NCBI GenBank assembly: GCA_910589415.1
Contig: OU342630.1
Span: 14,231,867 to 14,295,866 of the forward strand
Direction: 5' to 3'
Source: Malachius bipustulatus
Taxonomy: Eukaryota > Arthropoda > Insecta > Coleoptera > Melyridae
Length of the DNA: 64,000 nucleotides
Below the pieces are notes generated by a model, which was not told where the DNA came from, ran no database searches, and was given only the letters and a program-made list of their open reading frames with translations. Made by a program: the position numbers and the translations under genes. This document shows positions 42,867 to 54,539 of this stretch, piece by piece (position 1 is the first letter of the stretch; every line of letters begins with the position of its first letter).

Positions 42867-43086
42867 TCATTCATCTTTTGTCTAGCAACGCCTAGTAGGG
42901 GCTTTACCTACTTCATGCACACCGGGAGGCACTGCACTCATTTTTGGCATGCATTATGGCTGTCTGGGGTGTATCCTATGGCGCAAGCCTAACCCACCGT
43001 GCCTTTTTATTTTATTTTTATTTTTATTTCTATGCATTCTGCTCACGGGATCCGTGATCTAAACTGTGCTGTGTGTTGGTAGATAC

Positions 43087-43131
43087 ATTGTACTGAAGAG
43101 TCCCAAACAGGACGAAACACGTGTCTACAAT
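43087..43131 (+). ncRNA. Type I hammerhead self-cleaving ribozyme 2
   Basis: Identical to ribozyme 1, shifted 320 bp; cut expected after 43125. Cleavage at both sites of one transcript would release a 320-nt RNA (42806-43125) with 5'-OH and 2',3'-cyclic phosphate ends, the form that can circularise. Confidence 0.92.
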
Positions 43132-43472
43132 TTCCGCCTCTGCTCACAGCACAACATTAATGGATGGCATGTTGTCTGACAACATGTCATTCATCTTTTG
43201 TCTAGGTAAATTATTTGAAAAGAAAGAAAAGAAAGATTAATCAAATGCTGTGAACAATAATCGTTGAAAGATGTTTATATCCAAATCAAACAAAAATGCA
43301 GTTTATTCAGATTCCTTGAAATATTCTTTGAGAAATTCTTAAAAAAAGCTGAATAATGTAAGTACTATTTGTCTCTATTTGTCAATAAATCTCCTATTTT
43401 CAATATTTTGACAGAAAACTAAGAATAAGGAAGGTCTAATCCTAAATACATAAGATTTATAAGAGTAATATA

Positions 43473-44464
43473 CAGGGTTAGAACTATTTAAAGGGCCACT
43501 CTAGGGATATCCTAAACCATTGAAGATACGAGGTCGGTTAAATTAGAGAAAAGCTGCGCTATTTTGTGGCTACTCGAATCCGTCAAAACATGCAAGATAT
43601 CTGTGACCGTTCCTGAAACATCCTGAAAAAACTGAAAAATCGAGAAATCTTATTTTTGCCATATCTTCCTTACAATTGAAAATTAATGGATAATTTTTCG
43701 TAGGTTTACATAAGCCGTTATGAGCTATTCATCTGACGTTTCAAAAAATTTCAAAGCCCACTAGATCCCAGAGTTTTCATAGTCCACTTTCGTTTTTCTT
43801 ATGGCCTCCATATTATTTTTTTATGTCGTTCGATAAGAAAAAAATAATGAAAACCAAAAATTAATAAACTTCCAAAAATAATTTAATAAAATTTTTGTTC
43901 TTTTTTTTCTAAAAAAAGACAATTTTTTAGACGGAATATCATAGACAAATTAAAAAACTATAAGGCAAGCAGTATGATTTCATATTGACCTATTTCAGCG
44001 AAAAATTTTCTGTTTTTCTTTGAAAAAAGAAGAAAAATTTTCCAAATTTTTTTTCCGAAGTTTATTAATTTTTGGTTTCCATTATTTTTTTCTTATCGAA
44101 CGACATAAAAAAATAATATGGCGGCCATAAGAAAAACGAAAGTTGACTATGAAAACTCTGCGATCTAGTGGGCTTTGAAATTTTTTGAAACGTCAAATGA
44201 ATAGCTCATAGCGGCTTATATAAGCCAACGAAAAATTATTTATTAATTTTAAATTGTAAGAAAGATATAGCAAAAATAAGATTTCTCGATTTTTCAGTTT
44301 TTTCAGGATATTTCAGGAACGGTCACAAATATCTTGCATGTTTTGGCTTTTGGCGGATTCGAGATGGCCACAAAATAGCGCAACTTTTCTCTAATTTAAC
44401 CGACCTCGTATCTTCAATGGTTTAGGATATCCCTGTGGTGGCCCTTTAAATAGTTCTAACCCTG
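43473..44464. mobile_element. Palindromic transposon, 992 bp, core as in 39850-40852 but new ends
   Basis: TA-CAGGGTTAGAACTATTTAA to TTAAATAGTTCTAACCCTG-TA. The core from about 43523 to 44413 matches the element at 39850 segment by segment. The outer 50 bp on each side are mutually complementary yet unlike the relative's ends. Confidence 0.87.
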
Positions 44465-44831
44465 TATAAGCTAGGTAACTTACATTTACAAATGTCTCTA
44501 AGATTTTCCAACTTACCTCTAAAAATTGGGTTTATAGTTTTTCGGATTTTAAATTTTGAAATAAAATGACATTTCATTTAATCGACATAACCTAAATTAA
44601 TTTAGTAACTATTACAGTGACTATTTTAGTAACAACTATCACCATAACCAACCTAATCAGTCTTGTTGCCAATCGCTCCCCTAGAATTTTGACTTGGTGG
44701 AATCCATCTAAATAAAAAATAAGGATAGTGTAATAATTACAACAACAAAGTGGAGAGTGTTATTCGAGCCAAGTACATATTAGTAAAAAGAAGACGTTTG
44801 TTTGGGTTCTAGGGCTCATAGATAATACTGA
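44465..44831. other. Intergenic AT-rich DNA
   Basis: No gene or repeat end recognised. Confidence 0.5.
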
Positions 44832-45054
44832 TCTTAAAGCCAAAAGCAGACAAAAACAATGTTGAAGACATGGATGGCCATTTCGCTCTTATTAGAGCTC
44901 ATCGGCATCGGTATAATAAATATATAGTATCAACTGATCTTTAGCTAGAAGTAGACAATTGCGATTGTTGATATGACATGTCGATGAGCTCTAATAAGAG
45001 CGAAATGACCATCCATGTCTTCAACATTGTTTTTGTCTGCTTTTGGCTTTAAGA
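44832..45054. mobile_element. MITE, 223 bp with 74-bp terminal inverted repeats
   Basis: TCTTAAAGCCAAAAGCAGAC at the left and its complement at the right, near-perfect over about 74 bp, around a loop of about 75 bp. Family unknown. Confidence 0.85.
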
Positions 45055-47129
45055 TAGTGTAATAGATACATTTAATTTTTCTTCTAAATAAACGTTAATC
45101 AAACTGACATTTCTACTTTTCCGTCCATGGTACGAAAGTTTTTCACAGCTAGCAACCACCTAGCGCGACCTATCACCTAGCATGTTTTATTACTTTCGCT
45201 TTCGGTTGCCTTATCAAGACAGAAAGTTACAATTTTGTAAAGGGGAGAATGAAATAACTATTTTTATTAAATCAGTAAATTAAAAACTAAACGTACGTCT
45301 CAAATTGTTTTAGTAACAAAAAGTAAAAAAATATATACATAAGAGTATATTGAAGGCAAAATGTTTCTTGTGCAAGTTCCAATATTAACTTAGGGGTGAA
45401 ATAAAAGTCTTATATAAAAATTTATCCTATTTATTTCTGTTTAATTGATACAATATTTTTCTTTACATTCGAATAAAATAGGTAATAAAAATATTTGTTT
45501 ACAAGGTACAACTATTAGAGTAAATGACCACCTGCGTGAAGTAGTAATTTTATACAAGTGAAGTAGGGTGTCAAACTGTCAACGTTTTAGTTGCGATTCG
45601 TTAAAATACCTATTAAAAGTTGAATAGTCAAACTTTTGGCTTAGGTGAAGTAAATGCTATTTTTCTAGTTAACTGCTCTTCTGATTAACTCGGTTAGACT
45701 CTTCGACAAGCCTTCAACATTTCTAGAAAAACAATAGTTTTAACAATTCACAACTAAAAGTTGAACTAGGGTACCTAATCTTTAGCAACCTCAAACTACT
45801 ACGTACCATTATCGTTGACTGAGAGATGAATAAGAGGTACTACTTAGGTAGGTAATAATATAATATATGAAATTAAATTGTTAATATAGGTATCTACCAT
45901 AGTTCGATGGTAGGGCAACTTTCTGATATAAGTAATTTATGAGAACAAATAGAACAATTGCAAATAAATAAATAAATAAATAAATATAATTTATTTAATT
46001 GCAAATGAAACTCAAGAACACGGAGAAAAACACCTCTATGTTACGTTTTGGATTTCTTTAATCTTTATATGCAATTTTATTTACTATACTAATACAGTTG
46101 TACCTGCACCGTGTTTTAACTCGATTATGGGAACTGGGAGAAGTAGTATAGCCAATTTCATAAGGATGCTATGGTATACAATATTTATTTATTGTCAAAG
46201 CATTCGTAAAAACATTCTTGCCCATCAATAACATAAATAGTGTAATTTTATGCCATTAGATTAAGAATATTTTGACAAATTTTTTGTCACATTTTCAAAG
46301 GAAGTGGACTGAAATTTTTACAGTAGACAGATATAGGTAGGTACTAATACATAGGGATTCAAGAGGAACTTTTTACAGTCCCTTACGGGGAACATCATGT
46401 GATCCTTAAAAAGTGTCAACTCCCCTTCTCTTGTTAGTAGGGTGATTATTGATTTATGAATTTAAAAAAATATTCATTTGGCTACAATATCTATCGGATC
46501 ATTAGAAATTTCGAATTTTTCGGTGCAGCTGAACCTACACTGTTATCAAGCCTGTTTTCTAAACTTTTAAATTCCTGACCGCCATCTAGTTTCAGAGAAG
46601 GTAGAAGGTGGAGTTTTCTAAACTTTAACATTACAAAAAACATGATATTTCGAAAGCTGAACGTGTTTTGCAGGAAATTTGGGCAAGGTTAGATATTCAC
46701 CAAATGCAATATCTGAAATGAAAGAAATGTAATTTTGTTTTTAAAGTTGCAAAAATCTATTATTTTTCAGTACAGGGTAGTATGTACTCTGATGCAGGGA
46801 AAGTTGTAAATAAATGTTTTTATATTTACAATATTCTGTTTACAATATTGTAACAGGTCTGTTAAAATTAGCCAAGTTTTTGGTGTTCTTTTTTATTTTT
46901 TTCCTAAAATTTGAATAAATGCAAAAATGTGGAAATTCGGTCGAATAAAATTTTGTCATTAAGATAATTATCATAGTTCTTTTGTTTATAATCATATAGT
47001 TGAAAATCTGAAGAGAAAAACTTTTTTTTGCAAATTGGGAAAAATAAACAAAAATGCAAGTTTGATAAATTTTAATATGCAGGTAAATTCAAACATTTTC
47101 ATTTCCAATTTTCCCCGCGTTGATCAACG
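45055..47129. other. Intergenic AT-rich DNA
   Basis: An (AAAT)n tract lies at 45961-45985. Around 46205-46290 is a diverged copy of the dispersed repeat seen at 31225 and 34676. No coding frame recognised. Confidence 0.5.
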
Positions 47130-47640
47130 AATATAAGACCTATTTATGCGATCGATGTCCAAGAATGTTTTTAAATCTTGTGATAGCTAAGTCTGAAAAG
47201 TTTACATGTAGAATGATTTTCTTCACATTCTACTGTAAACTTAATATTGGACTGTAATATTGATTAAATTAAGAAAGTTATTTAACTGCCTATAGAAACC
47301 TTCAAAGAATCTACATATACATCTAGAAGAATATCATCTATACATACCGAAATGAAAATTTTATGTTATCTGATTTATCTGAATAGAAATATCTGCTAAA
47401 ATTGGAGAAATTGGACTACCCACAGGCAGACCTTCATTTTGAAAATAAAACCTATTAGGAAAGAAAATGTAATTTTAGAAGAAACAAACGTTGAATAAAT
47501 CTATTATTTCAGTGATGTGTAGTCTGTTAGAAGATTAGATAAGTAATTAGATTCTAATAAATTTTTAAGCGTGGATAAACATTTTGTGGAGGAATTGAAG
47601 AAAACATGAAGGATATGGCTTTGAAAATGATGAAACACGT
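47130..47640 (-). pseudogene. Decayed Penelope-like element reverse transcriptase
   Basis: On the minus strand 47460-47360 reads FPNRFYFQNEGLPVGSPISP followed by ILADIS, the Penelope RT block (FYxQxxGxPMGSPLSPILAD). Next comes FRYV, and after two extra bases DDILLDVYVDS (47361-47300), so the YVDD catalytic box is present but frame-split. Then KFTVECEENHS and NFSDLAIT, matching the IKFT-E-E....FLDL-I segment. Upstream SNYLSNLLTDYTSL (about 47560-47520) may be earlier RT. Several stops and shifts; no GIY-YIG endonuclease seen. Confidence 0.75.
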
Positions 47641-50326
47641 ACAACATCGTTAATATCCACCAATACAAAGTAGCTTTTTAAACATTATTAATGTTTTTTT
47701 ATCATCACCTTGTTATTGTTTATTTTTTGCATCGGTATAATTCTCCTTTGTTAGTTTTTCATTTTTTGTTTCGTTACATACCTAAATATCCTTAGCCTAG
47801 CACCCTAGTCATATATTTTTTCTTCATTTTTTTTTTGAAATCTTCCCAAAGAATGCTTATTATACAATCGATATCAAATTTGTTTACCAGTTGGTATGAT
47901 AATTGCAATTCTTCGTTCACAACACTAATACCTAATAATTATTAATCCTTTGCAATATTTGCAGTATACTATTTCCCCTGTTTCCCATAGTGTTTGTAAC
48001 ACGATACTGACAATTACTTACACTCCATTTATTTTACCAAAAAACCAATTCTGAATTCTCGAAAACATAGGACTATTTTCGTTCCCATGTCTTGATTGAC
48101 ACGATTTTTTTGATTATTTGAGCCCTTTGACATGTCAACTGCTGTCTATGGAATGGCAACTGCAAATTTAGTAGGTACTATAATAAGTGAATTGAATTGA
48201 TTATTAGATCTTGAATTAGATTATTTTGCGTTGAAAAATGTCACTTTTTTAAAAACCTATAAAAAAACAACCATTATTTGCTTCTTTAAAAAAATTAAAA
48301 ACTCATCTTGATTAACATTGACACTCTAATGTTTTTCAGTAAACACCCGTTCTAAATAAGTCAAGGCCTGAAATAACCCATCCAGGAATTTCATTGAAGT
48401 CCTAAGTGGATCACCTCCGAAATATAATCTTTTTTTTTTTTTTATGAAGCAGGTATGTACTTAACTAATTTTTGCATCATCATAAGCGTCTGCAAAATCT
48501 AAAAAGTTTGAATGGCTCCCAATTCTGAAAAGAAAATTGTAGGATATTTGTCAACTTAGGCAAAGGGGTTGTTACACTTATATCTTGGAATAAATGGTAC
48601 CTATACATATAATTTCGCTCATCTTTATTTATAATCTGATGAAAAAATATCTTTTTGGTTTTACATTGTAGGTGTTTTCTTTGTAAAACATTTTTTAAAA
48701 TCTGGGGCTAAACTATAATCTGGAACCTAAGAATATACGGCCAAAAGCGAGATTGATAAAAAGCAAAAATTCTCTGGATGAGGTACCTACATCAAAACGG
48801 ATCCATATTTGAAACACATTCTAAGTTCTGTTTAGAAAAACAGCTTAAAGCAGCTCCAAAAAACCCAAATATTGACGCTAATGCGATTGACGAGTTTCAA
48901 TTCTCGGATTTTTCCTTTGTCGTTGGAAGGTGTGATGATTTTCGAATCGTATAGGTTACTGCGTATTTAGGTTAGCAGCGGGCGCTTCTCATTATTTGGT
49001 TCCGTGGCCGAAAAATGTTTGTCCCACACAAGTGATAAAAGGTTAAAAAAAATAAAAAAAAGGATAAACGTTCAAATAAAGACAGCTGGATTATTGTTAA
49101 GTTATTTTCCCAATCAGAACATCGAAAGTATTTCAGATAAAGATTACTTTATAATTATTAGTATTCCATCCAGAAATTTTGTTTTTATAACTTTAAATCC
49201 CTGGGTTTTTCCGAAACAAAACTCCAAGTGAAACTTGATTTTTTGAAGATATATTAACAAAGAATATAATTGCCACCTAAAAACGATTTTTTTTACATTT
49301 ACAAAAAAAAAAAACATTCCGAAAAGATGTAACAACTTTTTTGCACTATTTTTAAAATTAAAATTTTCGAAAATTTATTTCTCAGAATTAGAAGCTTGCT
49401 TGATCCTTAAGAGATAGCAGACAAGAAGATCTGTTTGAAAATATTCCTGTTTTCTTGAACTCCATTGAAATTTTTGGGTCTGTTTCAAGCTTCGAGTACT
49501 CTAGAAACATAGTTGGTGATGAGGACACGAGGCTCGTTAAACAAATACAATAATTAAGCAATCGTTCCATCTCTATCTCGGTGACATAAATGCAGTCAGA
49601 TTGAAAAGTTTAAATATATTCATCATTACCTACATCATCTTAAAAATGTTTCATTTACATCCTGTCTTAGCGACTTTTAATATGGTGTTAACCTCGAATG
49701 TATTGAAAAGTTGAAGGATATGGCAAAAACATTGCAAAAAAAGCCAGTTGTTAGTTTAACACTGTATTACAAGTTTTATTAAACTGGGTTAGTGTGTTTT
49801 TCAAAAGGTAATTTACACAGACAAATTTTAAAAATATCTTGGTCTTAAGTCCTACGCTCATTGTCATTCTTTGACACTCTACATAATCAAATTGTTGTTC
49901 AAAACATTAAAAATGAATTTGACTTTGATAAAGTATTATTTACAGAATCTACATATACATACCTACATCACATTCGACAAACAACCAATTTGTTACCAAA
50001 ATAACGAATATTTTTTACAATAAATACTCATTTTCTTTGCAATTGATATAATATTAATATTAATCAAAATCGTGACAGTTGTTATTATCGTAAACATTAA
50101 AAAAAAACTCTAGTATCGGGACTCTGAGTGACAAAACTGAAATTCACATTTCGTGATACAATGACATTTAATCACAAGATTTTCGAGGTGAAAACAAGAC
50201 GAGGGGGTTAAAGTTGATACAAGCGACTACATTTTTATTAAAGAAAACGAGAGTTTTTATAAAGGAATGTTCACTTATACACTGGTATATCATACACTAT
50301 GCTAATTTGTTTTTGAGACCTAACGC
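47641..50326. other. Intergenic AT-rich DNA
   Basis: Only short chance frames (for example 49004-49231). No domain, RNA gene or clear repeat end recognised. Confidence 0.5.
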
Positions 50327-50702
50327 TCACCGGCTGCAATAGTGGCACAACTCAAAAATCTTTAAAATCGCACTAACTGTTGCATCAAATGTTAAATTTA
50401 ATACTCTTCCTTGCAACAAGACTGGCACAAAATTAGGTATCATAGATTTCCCGATATGGCGAATTTGTCATTAAAGCATTATAACAATTTGTGCTTCTAA
50501 GTCGGACCAATGCACATTTTCAGTATGCCACTGACTTTGTAGGAGGATGTCTTGTGGTGTACCTACAATAGTGACACTTTTGATTTGTGCCGGTATAGTA
50601 CGAGTTTTATTATTTGATATAAATTTATTTATTTATAAATCTTTAAACTTAAATATCTCCAATATTACTATTTTTGAGTTGTGCCACTATTGCAGCCGGT
50701 GA
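50327..50702. mobile_element. MITE, 376 bp with about 31-bp terminal inverted repeats
   Basis: TCACCGGCTGCAATAGTGGC begins it and GCCACTATTGCAGCCGGTGA ends it. The inner end of each repeat is ACTCAAAAAT. Target duplication is not clear. Confidence 0.8.
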
Positions 50703-50737
50703 TTTCCATAATACTTATTAAGTATTATGGAAATCAC
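50701..50737. repeat. Perfect hairpin beside the MITE
   Basis: GATTTCCATAATACTT and its complement around a short TA-rich centre. Possibly a residue of another insertion. Confidence 0.75.
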
Positions 50738-51229
50738 ATGCTAAATGGAACTTTGGTAAATATCTCCCCTAGATGTTTTATTGAGAGACTCATTTACTCC
50801 CTTATTTTATAACTTCTGTTATAAAAACTACATTACTGTTATTCTGTTGAGTCTCTGTAATTATGTAATATTTCTTGTATTCATTACAAAATCACATTAA
50901 TGTAATATTACATAAGTTGAAGAATGTGTCATTTGTTAATATTGAAAAGTTCATTCTGTCGCTATAATTATATTTCTGTTAAGCCCTTTTACACAAAATC
51001 AGGAAAAAGATTTCGATTTGTGACGTCAACCATAGTTTTTACTTAGACAAATCATATTTATTGAATATTTTTTTAAAGATTTTTAACTCGAGATTTAATT
51101 TTCGTCATTTTGACGGCATTATTAATTACGTCACAAATTGAAAACTTCAGAAGCAGTTTTTCAATCTTAATAAATTAAACATTTAATGTTTCTCTCATAT
51201 TTAGGGAAGACAGAGTTAGGAGTATTTGA
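50738..51229. other. Intergenic AT-rich DNA
   Basis: Nothing recognised. Confidence 0.5.
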
Positions 51230-51660
51230 AAGAAAAATATACTTTTCCGTATCTAAGATATAAGATAGTGTCCCTGTATCTTGTATTTTGTATCTAGATA
51301 CTTTTTAAAGGTATCTTGTACCTATTTTAAGTATCTAAGATTCTTTGTGAAATAATAATAGACACTTTTCTTCTACCCAGGCATTTTTAAGCAGATTATG
51401 TATAGGAGAGTATTAAAAAAACTACTTTGAGTATCTAAGATGATTTTTGGAAGTATCTTAGATACTTTTAGTATCTAAGATAAGTTTTTGGGAGTACCTT
51501 AGATATTTTCAGAATTTATGGTTTTTGAAAGTATTTTAGATATTTGAATATACTTAGTTTTGATACTTTGTATCTTTTTCTAAATGTATCTAAGATACTT
51601 TTTAGCAAGTATTTGTATCTTTTATTTCGGATACTTTGTAAAGTATCTTTCTCAGCAATC
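51230..51660. repeat. Degenerate AGTATCTAAGATAC repeats
   Basis: At least ten variants of AGTATCTTAGATACTTT/GTATCTAAGATA occur in 430 bp. The unit is itself near-palindromic (TATCTWAGATA). Spacing is irregular, which suggests slippage of a self-complementary minisatellite. Confidence 0.7.
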
Positions 51661-53004
51661 CCAGCTCTGGGGGAAGATAATATATTCATCAAAGTTACAT
51701 TACACATGTTATTTCCCTACACAGATTGTCCAAGATTTTTCTACGCAAAATTTATACTTGGATAGTAAATTTTCTTCTGAGTAAAGAGTTTTCTATAAAC
51801 TACGGTACTTCCGTGAAGTTGATCAAAAATATGAGAAACAAGGAAGGCGTTATTGTACCCCCAGTAGGTAGTGTTTCAAAATAAGCCTCGGACAGCAACT
51901 CTAGGCTACGCCTCTGAAATTAAAAGTGGTCACCGTTATTCTGATCGCTTCGATAAGCTGTATTGAATGTAAAACCAATACGAAGGAACGATCACGTTCA
52001 ACAATACTTGATCTCTCTGTAGTAACATTCAAAGGGCTGTCTGGATGATTGCCTCATGTCACGATTTGCTAGAACTATCTTGGGGTTTTACCAGGTTGAG
52101 TAGATTGATTGCAAGGCTTAATTTACTATACGTATTCAAACTTCTACTTTCATTATAAAAATAAAAAGCCAACAGAAGAGGTTTTTGTTCTATAATATGC
52201 ATGGAGATTAATAATGTTTGGTTTTTAACTATCTTAGACAAATGCCACCAGTTGCAAAAGCAATTAAAATGGAAAAAAGCCTTGAATAAGAACATTATTT
52301 CACAAAAGCACTAAAATCTATATGGTACCTACTTCAAAGCTAATTTGCATAGAGAGCAAGACGAAAAAAGAAGGATAATAATATTACTGGATTCGATAAT
52401 AATTAGATACCGGCCTAGGTACTAGGAAATTCATCGGTACTTGGGTCCAGTTTTTCGGATAGTTAATAAAAAATAATAATCAGCTTAACTTTCAATAATT
52501 ATTATTAGTGGCTAGATCTTTAATATTCCTACCTAAATTGGCTAGTTTCCCAGCAGTTTCATGTTTCTTCTAACTACATTAGTAATTGTGAAAGTACCTA
52601 CTCGAAGACGGGCGAAATATTTCATCAGTTTAATTATGTGGGATAATAAGAACTGGCAGGAGATGAACGAAAGAAAAATTCATATTCCGCGAGAATTTTA
52701 GTTATTATGTGCAGTCCGAAAAATAACTCGGACAAAAGAAATATTTTCAAAAAAAACCTAAAAAATAATTATTTTGATCGGAAAAGTTTTTGTTACTCAT
52801 AATATCCTACCTAAATAATTATCCATGGTTACCAATAAATCAACAAGTAATTTCATCTACAAGTAATTATATCTTGTGAACAATAAAATCGGCCTATACC
52901 CAAAATTTTCAGTCTCATTCATAGTGTTTGCTCAGCTCCCTCTTTCTAAAAAAAATTCATCCTTAGATAGCTGACTTCTTGAACTTTCACCCCCTTGACG
53001 CAGT
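51661..53004. other. Intergenic AT-rich DNA
   Basis: Nothing recognised beyond short chance frames. Confidence 0.5.
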
Positions 53005-54156
53005 GTTTACAGGTTCCTCATGTTTGATATACTTGTCGCATAAGGCCCTGCAATTATTTGAAAGCGTAGATAGGTAACTCGTTGTTCTTGAAAAATTGAA
53101 ATTCAATGGAAATTGTTGCACTTCCTCACATTTTGGAAATACATTCGCACATTCCTCGAAACGGCTTATTGTTCTCACAAAAACAAAGAAATTTTCGGTC
53201 CTCCCGTGATGATTTTTTTTCTTGCTGATCTTCTATAAACAGGCTTTATTTAAAAAAAAATCATAGCGACTTCGTTGTGTAAAATTAATAAACGAAGTTT
53301 AACAGCGACGCTAGACCACATGAAGAGCAATATTTATATAGTTAGAAATTTAAATTTTGTGTTACGGGTTATTCGCAAAAAAATCGAATTTGTTAAACTT
53401 CAAAGGGCTATAACTCATTTTTTTCAAGTGGAATGGCACGTTTTTTATTTCGCCGTAGCTTTGTTTCTTCCCTTTAATTTTTACCAAGAGTATCCTATGC
53501 CTAAACTCCGTAGTTGTTGAGATAATATTTAATAGTTTTGATTTTTTTTACATTTTCATGCACCGAAAAAGCTCGCTAGTGTTTACAGGTTCCTCATGTT
53601 TGATATACTTGTCGCATAAGGCCCTGCAATTATTTGAAAGCGTAGATAGGTAACTCGTTGTTCTTGAAAAATTGAAATTCAATGGAAATTGTTGCACTTC
53701 CTCACATTTTGGAAATACATTCGCACATTCCTCGAAACGGCTTATTGTTCTCACAAAAACAAAGAAATTTTCGGTCCTCCCGTGATGATTTTTTTTCTTG
53801 CTGATCTTCTATAAACAGGCTTTATTTAAAAAAAAATCATAGCGACTTCGTTGTGTAAAATTAATAAACGAAGTTTAACAGCGACGCTAGACCACATGAA
53901 GAGCAATATTTATATAGTTAGAAATTTAAATTTTGTGTTACGGGTTATTCGCAAAAAAATCGAATTTGTTAAACTTCAAAGGGCTATAACTCATTTTTTT
54001 CAAGTGGAATGGCACGTTTTTTATTTCGCCGTAGCTTTGTTTCTTCCCTTTAATTTTTACCAAGAGTATCCTATGCCTAAACTCCGTAGTTGTTGAGATA
54101 ATATTTAATAGTTTTGATTTTTTTTACATTTTCATGCACCGAAAAAGCTCGCTAGT
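53005..54156 (+). repeat. Tandem duplication, two 576-bp copies, identical by eye
   Basis: 53005-53580 is repeated at 53581-54156 with no difference found. Both start GTTTACAGGTTCCTC and end GCTCGCTAGT; AGT microhomology is present at the junctions. The last 80 bp (AACTCCGTAGTTGTTGAGAT, TTTCATGCACCGAAAAAG) recur inverted at 55555-55640 across the transposase pseudogene, so the unit includes the left arm of that transposon. Confidence 0.92.
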
Positions 54157-54539
54157 GGAAAATAACTTCCAAATAGTAAGCCAGAGATGATTTGGAATCA
54201 GGATTGATTATTTTTGATGATAAAACGTAAATGCGCTTCTATACGAGATCAATAATAGAAGTAGATGCCACAAGCCAGTGCGTAAACAATAAATAATATT
54301 TGTCAATTTATTGACAGTTTTATTGACAAATAAACTACAACGATTGACCTTTTACAGTAGTTCTAAAATTTGTACAGTTTTATTATACTCCACTCGTATT
54401 TTTTACAGCCAGAGAAAATTAATTAATTAAAAACGGTATCCAGAAAGAAGATATCCGAAAGAAATAAGTTTCAGGAAGCTACTTGATAATTTCACTGTAA
54501 CAGGGAGTGTGAACTACAAAAAAGAAGAAAGAACAAAAC

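Larger units (their letters stand above)
42433..43205 (+). mobile_element. Hammerhead-ribozyme repeat element (Penelope-like terminal repeat or retrozyme)
   Basis: Two direct copies of a 213-bp segment (42673-42885 and 42993-43205, identical by eye) are spaced 320 bp apart. In front is a 240-bp inverted copy (42433-42672, pairing with 42872-43111 with about one mismatch) that stops inside stem II of the ribozyme. Each direct copy has a complete hammerhead. One inverted and two tandem copies is the terminal-repeat layout seen in Penelope-like elements, which carry hammerheads. No ORF is present, so it is non-autonomous or a retrozyme. It lies inside a pogo relic. Confidence 0.85.

Noticed and set aside
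22120..44464. CRISPR-like spaced palindromes
   Set aside because: Repeats are transposon arms of varied length without regular spacers, in a eukaryotic genome.
52595..52650. CTGATGA on the minus strand as a further hammerhead
   Set aside because: No GAAA follows a stem II hairpin and no matching stem I is present.
53275..54096. Two identical 81-residue frames
   Set aside because: They come from the 576-bp tandem duplication; composition is AT-driven and no domain is seen.
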